Positions 8,914-17,632 of a DNA stretch of 64,000 bases are shown here, piece by piece. The stretch is from Natronosalvus rutilus. Lineage in GTDB: Archaea; Halobacteriota; Halobacteria; Halobacteriales; Natrialbaceae. How positions within the stretch are numbered: position 1 is the first letter of the stretch; every line of letters begins with the position of its first letter. The notes below the pieces were generated by a model. The model did not search any database, was not told where the DNA came from, and saw nothing but the letters and a program-made list of their open reading frames with translations. The stretch is taken from the NCBI RefSeq assembly GCF_024204665.1, contig NZ_CP100355.1:1407451-1471450 (forward strand), written 5' to 3'. The translations under genes were made by a program, and so were the position numbers.

Positions 8914-10332
8914 CTACTCGAGTTCTGCTGCCGCTTCTCGAAACAGGCCGTCCAGGATCTCAGGCGTGGTCGGATGGTACGCCCGGTCCGGAATCTCTCG
9001 CACGTCGAGGCCCATCTCGACGATCACCTGCATCGTCTTGGCCATCACGTCGGCGTGGAGGTGCAGTCCCTGGTAGCCGAGCACGGTCCCGTCGCGGGCG
9101 CTGACGACCAGCGTGGCGACGCCCTCCGGGTGGTTCTTGGTTTTGAAGACGCCGTCGTCGGACGCCTCCCTCGAGACCACGACTGCGTCCATCGACGAAT
9201 CCGCGGCCGTGTCTGGGGTGTGGCCGACGCGGGCCACCGGGTAGGTGCTCAGGCCCGAGAAGATGACGTGGTGGGGGACGTTCGCGTAGGGCTCGAGGTC
9301 GTCGCCTCGAGCGTGGCGCAGGACGTTCTTTCCGGCGGCGAAGCCCTGTTCCTTGGCGACGTGGAGAATCGGCTCGCGGCCGTTGGCGTCTCCGACGACG
9401 AACGTGCGCTCGTCGTCTGCGGCCTGCATCGTCGGCTCGACCCAGCCCTGCTCCGGTTCCAGGGGTGTGTGCTCGAGCCCGAGGCCGTCGACGTTCGGGC
9501 GGCGGCCGGTGAATACGTAGAGCTGATCGGCCTCCAGGACCTCCCTGGTGCCGTTGCGATCGACCGTGAGCCGAACGCCGCCGTCGGCCGTTGGCTCGAG
9601 GCGCTTCTCGTCAGTGTTTGTCAGAATCTCGACGTCGAACTGCTCCCGGTAGACGTCGAGGATCGTGTCGCCGTAGGCGTCCTCGAACTCCTCCAGCGGG
9701 CGGTCGTCGTGTTCGATCACGGTGAGGTCGACGCCGCCGACCTCGCTGAGGTAGGGGGCAAGCTCGAGGCCGATGTAGCCAAAGCCCATCACGATCCCCG
9801 AGTCTGGGAACGACGTCGCGTCGAGCACGTCCGCGCTCGAGCAGTAGTCGACGTCCTCGATACCGGGCGTATCGGGAACGTTGAGCGTCGAGCCAGTCGC
9901 GATCACGACGTAGTCGGGATCGATCGTGCGGTCGCCGACGGCGAGGGTGCGGTCGTCGACGAACCTGGCACGCTCGTGGAGGAACTCGACGCCGTCGCGG
10001 TCGGCGAGGTCGTGGACGCGATCCCGTCGATGTTCGGCGAATCCGTGGACGTGCTCGTCCTTCTGGGCGACGACCGCCTCGAGATCGACCGCGGGCGTCC
10101 CCTCGAGTCGACCGTCGTGGCGCGCCTGGTAGCGGTGCTGGGCGGCCGAGAGGACGTCCTTCGAGGGCATGCAACCCCGGAGAATGCAGAGGCCGCCGCC
10201 CGGGTCGTCGTCGTCGATCAGGGTCAGTTCGAGGTCGGTTTCCGATTCCGCGGCGCGCTCAAGCAACTCGTCGGTGGCGGCGACACCTGCGCTCCCGTAG
10301 GCGCCGACAATCGCGACGTGGAGACTGTCCAT
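8914..10332 (-). CDS. Dihydrolipoamide dehydrogenase-like FAD/NAD(P) disulfide oxidoreductase
   Basis: A 472-residue flavoprotein of the pyridine nucleotide-disulfide family. The redox pair Cys49/Cys54 lies in GGGLCILRGCMPSK. The NAD-binding fingerprint is GFGYIGLE, the second FAD motif ends in FVVGDANG, and the dimer-domain active-site segment is YHPTTPE. The N-terminal FAD fingerprint reads VGAYGSAG instead of the usual GxGxxG. The start at 10332 places this beta-strand directly at the N-terminus. Substrate could be lipoamide, glutathione-like thiols (gamma-glutamylcysteine in halophiles) or metal ions. No 2-oxoacid dehydrogenase genes are adjacent to decide. Confidence 0.8.
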   Translation of the reverse strand: MDSLHVAIVGAYGSAGVAATDELLERAAESETDLELTLIDDDDPGGGLCILRGCMPSKDVLSAAQHRYQARHDGRLEGTPAVDLEAVVAQKDEHVHGFAEHRRDRVHDLADRDGVEFLHERARFVDDRTLAVGDRTIDPDYVVIATGSTLNVPDTPGIEDVDYCSSADVLDATSFPDSGIVMGFGYIGLELAPYLSEVGGVDLTVIEHDDRPLEEFEDAYGDTILDVYREQFDVEILTNTDEKRLEPTADGGVRLTVDRNGTREVLEADQLYVFTGRRPNVDGLGLEHTPLEPEQGWVEPTMQAADDERTFVVGDANGREPILHVAKEQGFAAGKNVLRHARGDDLEPYANVPHHVIFSGLSTYPVARVGHTPDTAADSSMDAVVVSREASDDGVFKTKNHPEGVATLVVSARDGTVLGYQGLHLHADVMAKTMQVIVEMGLDVREIPDRAYHPTTPEILDGLFREAAAELE

Positions 10333-10435
10333 ATCGGTGAAACGGTGGCTTCCCCAATAGGCGTTGGTGCGGTCGTGCGTGGACAACTCACTGGCGACAG
10401 GAGAAGGCGTTTCGAGAACGAACGTGACGACGAGT

Positions 10436-11605
10436 CTAGCGTCGGAGCCTGGCTGCGACACCGGTCCCGAGGAGTCCGAGCAGCGCGGCGAGAGCCCCGA
10501 ATCCGGGGAGACCGTCGCTTTCGGTGCTCGAGCCAGTGCCGTCGTCGCTACTGCCCTCGTCGGCACCCGAGCCATCGATCGACGCGGTTCGCTCCGAGAA
10601 GTGGTTGAACGCGACGAAGACGGTCGCCTTGGCGTCCGCCTCGGCGTGCTGGCTCACCATGTACGCGGAGCCCTCGCCGCCGATCGCGCTCTCGAGTTCG
10701 GACTGGGAGGACGCCTGGACGGCAGCCTCACCGTCGACGCGAACCTCGAGATCCTCGACCGTACCGACGGTCTCCTCCTCGACCGTCGTCATGACGATTG
10801 TTCCCTCCTTGATGGCGCGGTCGACGGTGACGTCGACGCGGCGTTCGCTCTCCTGTTTGGCCTCGAGGGTCAGATCCTCGGCGTAGGTGACCGAGTCGGT
10901 GACGGTTTCGCCGTCTCGCTGCTCGACGTAGACTTCGGCGGCGGCCGAACCGTCGGCGATGAGTTGCTCCTGGGACTTCGTCTCGTCGGTACGTTCGCCG
11001 TCCTCGTAGGACCGGAAGACGAGCGTCGACTCGCCCTCGAGGCTAGCCGCGACGTTGCCCTCTTCGTTGACGGTGACGTCGCCGTCGCCGATCACGAGGA
11101 AGACGCCGTTGCGGTCGTCGCCCTCGACGACGACGCGTTCGCCGTCGCCTTCGGCGCTGGCCTGGACGTTCTCGCCGAGTTGGGCTTCGACGACCTGGGC
11201 GTCGCCGCCGGCCCGGACGACGAGAATCCCGCGTTCGTTGTCGTGGGCCGACAGCGTCGCACCACTCTCCGATTCGATTCGTGTTTTCGTCTGTGACTCG
11301 GCGCTCACCGAGAGGCCGGCGCCCTCGAGGTTCACGACGGCCCCGAGGTCGATACCGGCGTTGGCACCGGAACTGGCGTCGCTTCGGGAGTCGACGGCGA
11401 CCGAGGAGAACACGGTCTCGCCGCCGACGGCGTAGTTCGTCAGGGCGCTCCCCGAGGTCTCGAACTCGAGGTGGCTTCCCGCGTACGTCTCGCTCTGGGA
11501 GGTCGCGCTCGATTCGACTGAACTCGCACCGGCCCCAGCTGCGGCGACGACACTGACGCCGAGCATTGCTGCGATAAGGACGGCTACGACTGCATTTCGA
11601 TTCAT
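10436..11605 (-). CDS. PGF-CTERM sorted secreted surface protein, unknown function
   Basis: A 389-residue exported protein. Residues 1-27 form a Sec signal peptide (MNRNAVVAVLIAAMLGVSVV). The body is rich in beta-type repeats with acidic and polar residues (for example GVFLVIGDGDVTVNEEGN). The C-terminus is a Ser/Asp/Thr linker, then PGFG, a hydrophobic helix and an RLRR end, which is the PGF-CTERM signal processed by archaeosortase A and replaced by a lipid anchor. A TATA box (11631-11636, minus strand) lies about 27 nt before the start. Function is unknown. Confidence 0.85.
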   Translation of the reverse strand: MNRNAVVAVLIAAMLGVSVVAAAGAGASSVESSATSQSETYAGSHLEFETSGSALTNYAVGGETVFSSVAVDSRSDASSGANAGIDLGAVVNLEGAGLSVSAESQTKTRIESESGATLSAHDNERGILVVRAGGDAQVVEAQLGENVQASAEGDGERVVVEGDDRNGVFLVIGDGDVTVNEEGNVAASLEGESTLVFRSYEDGERTDETKSQEQLIADGSAAAEVYVEQRDGETVTDSVTYAEDLTLEAKQESERRVDVTVDRAIKEGTIVMTTVEEETVGTVEDLEVRVDGEAAVQASSQSELESAIGGEGSAYMVSQHAEADAKATVFVAFNHFSERTASIDGSGADEGSSDDGTGSSTESDGLPGFGALAALLGLLGTGVAARLRR

Positions 11606-11630
11606 TTCATCTGATCCGTTCGCCCGCACT

Positions 11631-11636
11631 ATAAAA
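11631..11636 (-). promoter_or_regulatory. TATA box of the PGF-CTERM surface protein gene
   Basis: Read on the minus strand, CTTTTATAG is centred about 28 nt upstream of the start at 11605. This is a clear leaderless-type promoter. Confidence 0.65.
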
Positions 11637-11761
11637 GGAGTTCTGACAGAGCCGTCCAATCGAACGGGTTCGGAAATCACCTCGAGCACGTCCAGGGGCC
11701 CGGTTCACGACATTCGCCTCTCGATGCACGACGCTCGGCCGGTCCGAGCGGGAGAGGGGGT

Positions 11762-12715
11762 TCAGCGAGAGATTGACTCGGCACTGTCGGCGACGACCGC
11801 GTCGACCTCCGCTTTCGTGACGAGGGCGGCGTCGCCCGGAATCGTCCGCTTGAGGGCGGCCGTCGCGGCGGCGTACTCGAGCGCTCGACCGACGTCGTCG
11901 CCGGAGAGTCGGCGAGCGATGAACGCGCCCGTGAAAGCGTCGCCAGTGCCGATGGGGTCGTGCGTCTCGGTCTCGTAGGCGTCATGGTCGTGGACGACGT
12001 TGTCGTGCCAGGCGAGCGCGCCCTGGTCGCCGCGGGTGACGACGACGGTTCGGAAGTCGAACTGGGAGCCGAGCTTGTGGGCGAGCTGACGGGGGTCGCC
12101 CTCGTAGCCGAGCACGGTACGGGCGTCGCGGGCCGCGATCACGAGCACGTCGATTCCGGGGAACAGTTTCGTCAGGGTGTCTCGAGCCTCCTCGGGCGAC
12201 CAGAGCTTTCGCCGGTAGTTGAGATCGAAGGCGGTGGTCGTGTCGTTCTGTCGCGCTGCCTTCAGGAGCTGTGCCGTGGTCTCCCGGAGGGTCGGCGACA
12301 GCGCAGGGGTGATGCCCGACGTGAAGAAGACGCGAGCGTCCCGGATGAGGTCGATGTCGAACTCCTGTGGTTTGGCGGTCGTGATTGCGGCGTCCGATCG
12401 GTCGTAGACGACGTTCGTCCCGCGGGGTTTGCCCCCGTGTTCGAGGTAGTACGTCCCCTGGCGGCCCTCGTCGCTCCAGACGACATCGGTGTCGATACCA
12501 TACTGCTCGAGTTCGCCGACGACGCGCCGGCCCAGCGGAGAGTCCGGGAGCTTCGAAGTCCAGGTCGAGACGGCGCCGAGTCGCTCGGCGGCGACGGCGA
12601 CGTTGCTCTCGGCGCCCGCCGCGCGGACCTCGAACTCGCTCGCGGTCTCGAGGCGTTCGTGCCCGGGCGGTGAGAGGCGGAGCATCGTCTCGCCGAAGGT
12701 GACGAGGTCGCTCAC
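11762..12715 (-). CDS. kdgK: PfkB-family sugar kinase, probable 2-keto-3-deoxygluconate kinase
   Basis: A 317-residue ribokinase-fold enzyme. The N-terminal [12 protein letters not shown] and [16 protein letters not shown] segments, the substrate region [10 protein letters not shown], and the catalytic [10 protein letters not shown] near the C-terminus match haloarchaeal KDG kinase (KdgK1), which phosphorylates KDG in the semi-phosphorylative Entner-Doudoroff pathway. The start is a GTG at 12715 that overlaps the stop of a 16-codon leader ORF (GTGA). Other PfkB substrates such as fructose are possible but fit the N-terminal motif less well. Confidence 0.85.
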   Translation of the reverse strand: MSDLVTFGETMLRLSPPGHERLETASEFEVRAAGAESNVAVAAERLGAVSTWTSKLPDSPLGRRVVGELEQYGIDTDVVWSDEGRQGTYYLEHGGKPRGTNVVYDRSDAAITTAKPQEFDIDLIRDARVFFTSGITPALSPTLRETTAQLLKAARQNDTTTAFDLNYRRKLWSPEEARDTLTKLFPGIDVLVIAARDARTVLGYEGDPRQLAHKLGSQFDFRTVVVTRGDQGALAWHDNVVHDHDAYETETHDPIGTGDAFTGAFIARRLSGDDVGRALEYAAATAALKRTIPGDAALVTKAEVDAVVADSAESISR

Positions 12716-12762
12716 GCGTTTCCCTCTCGATTCGGTCGGTCGGTGGTGAATCGCTGGCTCAT
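12712..12762 (-). CDS. 16-residue leader ORF overlapping kdgK start
   Basis: From the ATG at 12762 a short frame encodes [16 protein letters not shown] and ends in TGA at 12714-12712, overlapping the GTG of kdgK (GTGA). A TATA-like CTTATAG (minus strand, about 12784-12790) sits about 25 nt upstream of this ATG, so the predicted leaderless transcript begins at the leader ORF, not at kdgK. It may couple or attenuate kdgK translation. No homologue is recognised. Confidence 0.45.
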   Translation of the reverse strand: MSQRFTTDRPNREGNA

Positions 12763-12813
12763 GGTCGAAAAACGGAGGGGTGTGCTATAAGTTGTGTCGT
12801 TGGTGGCGGTATC

Positions 12814-13926
12814 TCACTCGAGTTCCGTCTCGGCGACCAGAAGGGTCGATCCATCGGCGTTCCCCTGGCGCTCGAACTCGAGGTCGTAGCCGAACGTCTC
12901 GAGTAACCGGCAACTCGTCTCGACGTGGTCGGTCACGGCGGGAATCCGCAGGCGGCCGCCGCCGAGAACGAGGAAGTCCAGGAGTTGGTCGGCGAGGTGG
13001 GCGTCGACGCTCCCGTTCCCCTCGAGGAACGCGACGGCAGCGTCGGCGGCTTCCTCCCCGACGCGTTCGGCCAGTTTTCCGGGTTCGCCGAGGGAGGAAA
13101 AGCCGGCCTGGGGGCTGGGTGTCGACATGGTCTCCGCCGAGTCACCGGCGAACTCGAACTCGAGGCTCAGCACAATTGCCGAACCCGGACAGGCGCTCTC
13201 GGCCGTCGTCTCGACGCGCTCGCGAACCTCGAAATTCGCACCATCCGAACCGATTCGGGTTTGCAACCGTTCGAGGGAACCCTCCGCCTGCCGTTTTGCG
13301 ACGTCGGCGTCGGCCAGCGCGGCGGCTTCGGTCGAGTAGACGCACACGCCCGTGAGGTCGCCCCGGGTCTCGAGGTCCAGCGGATGGAACCGTGAGGGAG
13401 CGAGGTGAAGCCGCAGTCGGCCGGCGCCCGCGGGATAGAAGCCGCGACGGTCGACCTCGAGGGCGGCCTGCAGGCCGTACTGACGGAGGAGTGGGAGCTT
13501 GACGTACCGGAGGTAGTCCACGGGTGGGGACCAGGCGACGTCCGTCCCACCCGAAGCGGTCAGGGTAAGCGGCGACTCGAGGCGGGCGGCGAGGGGAAGG
13601 ACCGCGTCGAAGAGGAGGGTGAGGCTACCGGCGGTGCCGACTTCGACGGTGTATTCCCCGCCCGAGATTTCGACCGCGCCGTCGCCGCCCGTTCCCGTTC
13701 GGGGGTCGAACTCGACCGTCTCGGCCTCGAGTTCGCCACCCGAGACCTCGGCGTCGGTAATCGCCGCCATCGCCTCTAGGACGGCCAGGTGCTGGTTCGC
13801 GAGCCCCGGATTCGGCCGGTCGCCGCGGGCGCGCTCGAGGCGAACGGGCTCGCCGGTGAGCGCCGAGAGGGTGAGCGCTCGCCGGAGGAACTGGCCGCCG
13901 GCGTCGTGCCCGTCGAGGGTGTGCAT
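12814..13926 (-). CDS. rtcA: RNA 3'-terminal phosphate cyclase
   Basis: A 370-residue RtcA-family enzyme that converts RNA 3'-phosphate ends to 2',3'-cyclic phosphate using ATP. The N-terminus (LDGHDAGGQFLRRAL) is a variant of the usual GxxGEGGGQxLR. GDRPNPGLANQHL follows, and the catalytic histidine is in VDAHLADQLLDFLVLGG near residue 307. Length fits archaeal homologues. The EGG-to-DAG change in the first motif is unusual but the catalytic His region is intact. It is convergent with nothing and divergent from the MFS gene. Confidence 0.88.
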   Translation of the reverse strand: MHTLDGHDAGGQFLRRALTLSALTGEPVRLERARGDRPNPGLANQHLAVLEAMAAITDAEVSGGELEAETVEFDPRTGTGGDGAVEISGGEYTVEVGTAGSLTLLFDAVLPLAARLESPLTLTASGGTDVAWSPPVDYLRYVKLPLLRQYGLQAALEVDRRGFYPAGAGRLRLHLAPSRFHPLDLETRGDLTGVCVYSTEAAALADADVAKRQAEGSLERLQTRIGSDGANFEVRERVETTAESACPGSAIVLSLEFEFAGDSAETMSTPSPQAGFSSLGEPGKLAERVGEEAADAAVAFLEGNGSVDAHLADQLLDFLVLGGGRLRIPAVTDHVETSCRLLETFGYDLEFERQGNADGSTLLVAETELE

Positions 13927-14179
13927 ACCTGCGTGGTCGAGTGCGGTGTGGAAAGGTCTTCTCGTGGTGTGTCACGTCGCGGGGTGTGCCACGGCGCATC
14001 CGTGGGGCCCGCTCGTGTGAGACGGACCCGACCGCTCGAGACGAACGCGAAGACTGCGGTCGAATGGACCAACGTACCAGTGAACGCCGGTGGAGCCGCG
14101 AATATCTCTCGAACTCCGTCCGTGATGAACGCTTCCGGAACCTGAACCGTTAGGTCACTCGAGTCGAGAGAGAAGAGGC
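13927..14179. other. Intergenic region, nothing recognised
   Basis: A spacer of about 250 bp between the divergent rtcA and MFS genes. It has no convincing ORF, repeat or clear TATA box. The short frames here are Arg/Ser-rich shadows. Confidence 0.5.
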
Positions 14180-15466
14180 ATGCGAGGCTGGCGCGACCCG
14201 CTCACTCGCCGATGGTTCCTCTGGGGGACCCTCGGCGTCGTCTTCTTGCTCGTGAACGTCTACCGGCTTTCGACGGCCGTCCTCGCCGAAGAGTTGATGG
14301 CCGGCTTCCGAACCACGGGCGCTCAGCTCGGGACCCTCCACGCGATTTTCTTCTGGATCTACGCGCTGATGCAGTTGCCGACGGGGATCCTGGCTGACCG
14401 GATCGGTCCCCGTCGGACGGCCGCTGCGGGCGGGTTCGTGATGAACGTCGGCGCGATCTGGTTCGCGCTGGCCACCAGCTACGCGGGGGCGCTGATTGCC
14501 CGCGGGCTCGTCGGCCTCGGGGCGAGCGTGATCTTCGTCTGCATCCTTCGGTTCTGTGCCAGCTGGTTCCGGGCCGACGAGTTCGCCACCCTCAGTGGCT
14601 TCAGCTTCGCGGTTTCGGGCGTCGGTGGTGTCCTCGCGACCACCCCGCTCGCGATCGCCGCGGAGTCGGCGGGCTGGCGGACGACCGTCGGCGCGCTCGG
14701 GGTCTTCGGCGTCGCATTCAGCGTCGTCGTCTACGCGGTCGTTCGCGACACGCCCGAACAGGCCGGTTTCGACCCGATCGAGGGTGTACCCGGCCAGCCG
14801 ACGCTCTCGACTGCCGACGTCGTCCGTCATGTCCGAACCGTGCTCTCCGACCGGGTCACCTGGGTCGCCAGCGTGATGCTTTTCTGTACCTCCGGGCTCA
14901 ACCTGACGCTGTTCGGCCTCTGGGGCGTCCCGTATGTCGTCCAGACCTACGACGTCTCCGTGACCCACGCGTCTCTCTACACCCTCGCCGGCGGCGTCGG
15001 CATGATCGTCGGCCCGCCGTCTATCGGCTGGCTCTCGGACCGCCTCGAGCGCCGCGTCGAGTTGATGGTCGTCGGCGGCGTTATCTACGTGGCCTCGATC
15101 GGTCTCGTCGCCGCGCTGGGGCGGCCCCCGATCGCCGTCGTCGGCTTCGTCTTCTTCGTCGCGGGCGTCCTGCTCGGCGCGTTCGTCCTCGGGTATCCAC
15201 TGGTGAAAGACCGCCACGACGCGAGCGCGAGTGGCATCTCGACTAGCGTGATCAACGGTGCGGCCTTCTTTGGCGCCGCCGTGCTCCCGACGGCGATGGG
15301 GTTCGCTCTCGACACCTACTGGACGGGCGAACTCGAGGCCGGCGTTCGCGTCTACACCGCGACCGGGTACCGGATGGCGTTCGTGATCGCGACCGTTGCG
15401 GCCGCCGTCGCGCTCGCGTGTACGCTCTGGTTGTATCGGTACGCGGCGGACGGCTCGAGCGTCTGA
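14180..15466 (+). CDS. Major facilitator superfamily transporter
   Basis: A 428-residue membrane protein with about 12 hydrophobic segments. The cytoplasmic loop motif after helix 2 reads GILADRIGPRRT, the canonical MFS signature (GxxxDRxGxRR), and a second copy after helix 8 reads GWLSDRLERRVE. The N-terminal segment FFWIYALMQLPTG resembles anion/sugar-phosphate or nitrate-type MFS members. Substrate is unknown. It stands alone with no cotranscribed enzyme. Confidence 0.85.
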   Translation: MRGWRDPLTRRWFLWGTLGVVFLLVNVYRLSTAVLAEELMAGFRTTGAQLGTLHAIFFWIYALMQLPTGILADRIGPRRTAAAGGFVMNVGAIWFALATSYAGALIARGLVGLGASVIFVCILRFCASWFRADEFATLSGFSFAVSGVGGVLATTPLAIAAESAGWRTTVGALGVFGVAFSVVVYAVVRDTPEQAGFDPIEGVPGQPTLSTADVVRHVRTVLSDRVTWVASVMLFCTSGLNLTLFGLWGVPYVVQTYDVSVTHASLYTLAGGVGMIVGPPSIGWLSDRLERRVELMVVGGVIYVASIGLVAALGRPPIAVVGFVFFVAGVLLGAFVLGYPLVKDRHDASASGISTSVINGAAFFGAAVLPTAMGFALDTYWTGELEAGVRVYTATGYRMAFVIATVAAAVALACTLWLYRYAADGSSV

Positions 15467-15486
15467 CGGCCAGAGCGATTAGTACC

Positions 15487-15493
15487 TTTATAG
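15487..15493 (+). promoter_or_regulatory. TATA box upstream of a 15-codon ORF
   Basis: TTTATAG is centred 28 nt upstream of the ATG at 15518, the standard leaderless spacing. A T-run at about 15573-15577 could end a short transcript. Confidence 0.5.
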
Positions 15494-15517
15494 GCATCGA
15501 CCGATGCGTGAAACCGG

Positions 15518-15565
15518 ATGAACGCTATCAATCTCACCCATCTGTTCGGCCTGGAACGCCACTAG
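15518..15565 (+). CDS. 15-residue mini-ORF with its own promoter
   Basis: ATG at 15518 to TAG at 15563-15565 encodes MNAINLTHLFGLERH. It is perfectly spaced from a TATA box and is followed by a T-run before the GNAT gene at 15604. It may be a leader peptide, a tiny protein or part of a small RNA. It shows no similarity to anything I recognise. Confidence 0.35.
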   Translation: MNAINLTHLFGLERH

Positions 15566-15603
15566 CCGCACACTTTTTCGTCTTTGCCCTCTGACAAGCC
15601 ACC

Positions 15604-16152
15604 GTGACCGACTCGAGCCGCCACCGATCCACTCACTTCGTCCGACCCGCACGCCTCGAAGACGCCCGTGCGATCCGGACCGTCGCCCGCGAGAGCTGGC
15701 ACGCCGCGTATGACGACCTCCTCGGCCCCGACACCGTCGAGATGATGACCGATGAGTGGTACGCCCTCGAGGGACTTCGCGAGTCGATCCAGTCGAGGGA
15801 CAGCCACCTGTTCGTCGCCCCCGAGCCGGACGACGACAAGCCGGATCGAACCGACGAACTCGCCGGCTTCGTCCACGTCGGCCAGTGGCCGGACGAACCT
15901 GCCGTCGGCCACCTCGCTCGGCTCTACGTTCGCTCGGGTCACTGGGGGTGCGGGCTGGGAACGTCGCTCTGTGATCACGGAGAACGAGCCGTCGAGGACG
16001 ACGGCTACGACCGGATTCGTCTCGAGGTGTTCACGACGAACGAGCGCGCGATCGACTTTTACGAGGGCCGAGGGTACGAACCCGTTGCCGAGGTGGTCGA
16101 AGAACTCGAGGGCGAGACGTATCGGGTGTCGTTGCTCGAGCGCTCGCTGTGA
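15604..16152 (+). CDS. GNAT family N-acetyltransferase
   Basis: A 182-residue acyl-CoA-dependent acetyltransferase. Motif A is visible as LYVRSGHWGCGLGTSLCDHGE (RxxGxG/A pyrophosphate loop), followed by LEVFTTNERAIDFYEGRGYE, the typical motif B end. The N-terminus begins at a GTG with an FVRPARLEDARAIRTVA strand. Substrate is unknown. The similarity is to RimI/RimL-like small-molecule or protein acetyltransferases. The TnpB element begins only a few bases after the stop codon. Confidence 0.85.
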   Translation: MTDSSRHRSTHFVRPARLEDARAIRTVARESWHAAYDDLLGPDTVEMMTDEWYALEGLRESIQSRDSHLFVAPEPDDDKPDRTDELAGFVHVGQWPDEPAVGHLARLYVRSGHWGCGLGTSLCDHGERAVEDDGYDRIRLEVFTTNERAIDFYEGRGYEPVAEVVEELEGETYRVSLLERSL

Positions 16153-16167
16153 GTTCTTGACATCCAC

Positions 16168-16185
16168 CCACGACTGAAGTCGTGG
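16168..16185. repeat. Left-end hairpin of the TnpB element
   Basis: A perfect 8-bp stem with a 2-nt loop, located 7 nt after the putative target TTGAC. Such subterminal hairpins are recognised by TnpA of IS200/IS605 elements. Confidence 0.75.
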
Positions 16186-16375
16186 ACTTTCTCCTCGAAT
16201 CTGTGTAACCACGTTTTCCGCAATTCAGCGTAATTCAAGGTGGAGCCTCCGGCCTCAAGGAGCGAACGAAGTAAGCGAGTAGGCCGGAGAGGAACCCGAC
16301 ATGGGACGACACAACCAGCATACTGCGACCGACTGACTCCCGAACGTATACGTACCGCCGAGTCTTCTCTGAAGT

Positions 16376-17632
16376 ATGGGCGTGCGTCGAACCGCCGTCG
16401 TGAAACTCGCCGTTTCCGACGAGCAACGCGACGCACTCCACCGAACCGCCGAGCAGTACCTGTACTGTGCGAACCGAACCGCCGACTACTGTTGGTCGGA
16501 CACCTCGTTCACCGAGTGCAAGATTAACAAACGGCGGGTTCGAGACGCGCTCTACTCCGACCTCCGCGAAGAGACGGACCTACAGGCACAACTCGTCCAG
16601 GCCGCGATACGTCGCGCCGTCGAAGCCATCAAAGGCGTTATCGAACGCTGGAAGAAGGGACAGCGCGTCGCTTGTCCGACGTTCACCGCCGAAACGATGG
16701 ACTACGACATGCGAAGCGCCACCTTCTACCGACGCAAGGTGTCGCTGGCAACTGTTGAGGGCCGGGTCGAACCCTCGTTCGTTCTTCCGGCAGATAGTCC
16801 GACACCCTACGAGCGGTACGTCCTCTCCGAGGGCTACGAGTTCCGCGAGAGTACGCTTCGGTACGACGCGGCTACCGACGAGTTCTACCTCAATATCTCG
16901 ATCCGGCGGTGTGAGGTGGACGGTGACGACGCGGAGGTCTCGGCAGATACTGAGCACCCCAACCAAACGGTCCTCGGCATCGACCTCGGCGTCAACAGTC
17001 TCGCCGTCTCCTCGACCGGCACGTTCTGGCAGGGCGATGAGTACGACCACTGGTGTCGTGAGTTCGAGAAGCGACGTGGAGCGATGCAACAGCGCGGCAC
17101 GCAAGCCGCACACAACGCCTTGCTTCGACTCGGGAAACGCGAAGAAGCGTGGCGCAAGCAGTACATCCACACCGTCGCCAACGAACTCGTTGCGGAAGCC
17201 GTCGAACACGGTTGCGACGTGATCGCGTTCGAGGACTTGACCGACATACGCGAGCGACTTCCACACGCGAAGTGGCACCACGTCTGGGCGTTCCGACGCC
17301 TCTTCGAGTACGTTGAGTACAAAGCGCCTGAACAAGGCGTCTCCGTGGAGCAAGTCGAGCCGAACCACACGTCCCAACGCTGTTCTCGAATGGACTGTGG
17401 ATTCACGCACGAAGCCAACCGCCACGGAGAACGCTTCTGTTGCCAGAAGTGCGGGTACGAGGTGAACGCGGACTACAACGGAGCAAAGAACATCGGGCTC
17501 CGCTACGCCCGAAAGCGGACACACAGACTCTGTTCCTCGCCCACGTCGGGGAGCGGAGACGCAGAAGTAGACCTGCGTGTGAATGGTGGGACGGTGAACG
17601 GCAAGAGCCACCGGCCTATTGCCGGCGACTGA
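16376..17632 (+). CDS. tnpB: RNA-guided endonuclease TnpB (IS1341 type)
   Basis: A 418-residue, apparently intact TnpB. RuvC residues are present: Asp203 in GIDLGVNSLA, Glu286 in IAFEDLTDIRER and Asp366 in VNADYNGAKNIG. A zinc finger uses Cys336, Cys341, Cys356 and Cys359. The N-terminal helical region (RTAVVKLAVSDEQ) is typical. TnpB proteins cut DNA using an omega-RNA derived from the element's right end and favour retention of the transposon. The start at 16376 follows the leader hairpin and a possible TATA (GTATACGTA near 16346). Confidence 0.9.
   Translation: MGVRRTAVVKLAVSDEQRDALHRTAEQYLYCANRTADYCWSDTSFTECKINKRRVRDALYSDLREETDLQAQLVQAAIRRAVEAIKGVIERWKKGQRVACPTFTAETMDYDMRSATFYRRKVSLATVEGRVEPSFVLPADSPTPYERYVLSEGYEFRESTLRYDAATDEFYLNISIRRCEVDGDDAEVSADTEHPNQTVLGIDLGVNSLAVSSTGTFWQGDEYDHWCREFEKRRGAMQQRGTQAAHNALLRLGKREEAWRKQYIHTVANELVAEAVEHGCDVIAFEDLTDIRERLPHAKWHHVWAFRRLFEYVEYKAPEQGVSVEQVEPNHTSQRCSRMDCGFTHEANRHGERFCCQKCGYEVNADYNGAKNIGLRYARKRTHRLCSSPTSGSGDAEVDLRVNGGTVNGKSHRPIAGD

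Noticed and set aside
8881-10608. 575-codon plus-strand ORF opposite the flavoprotein
   Set aside because: Val/Arg/Asp-rich antisense shadow; the minus strand has clear FAD/NAD and CxxxxC motifs.
11762-12715. KDG kinase as part of the TrmB-like regulon
   Set aside because: No TACT-N(7-8)-GAGTA site could be found near its promoter, although kdgK is a TrmB target in some haloarchaea.
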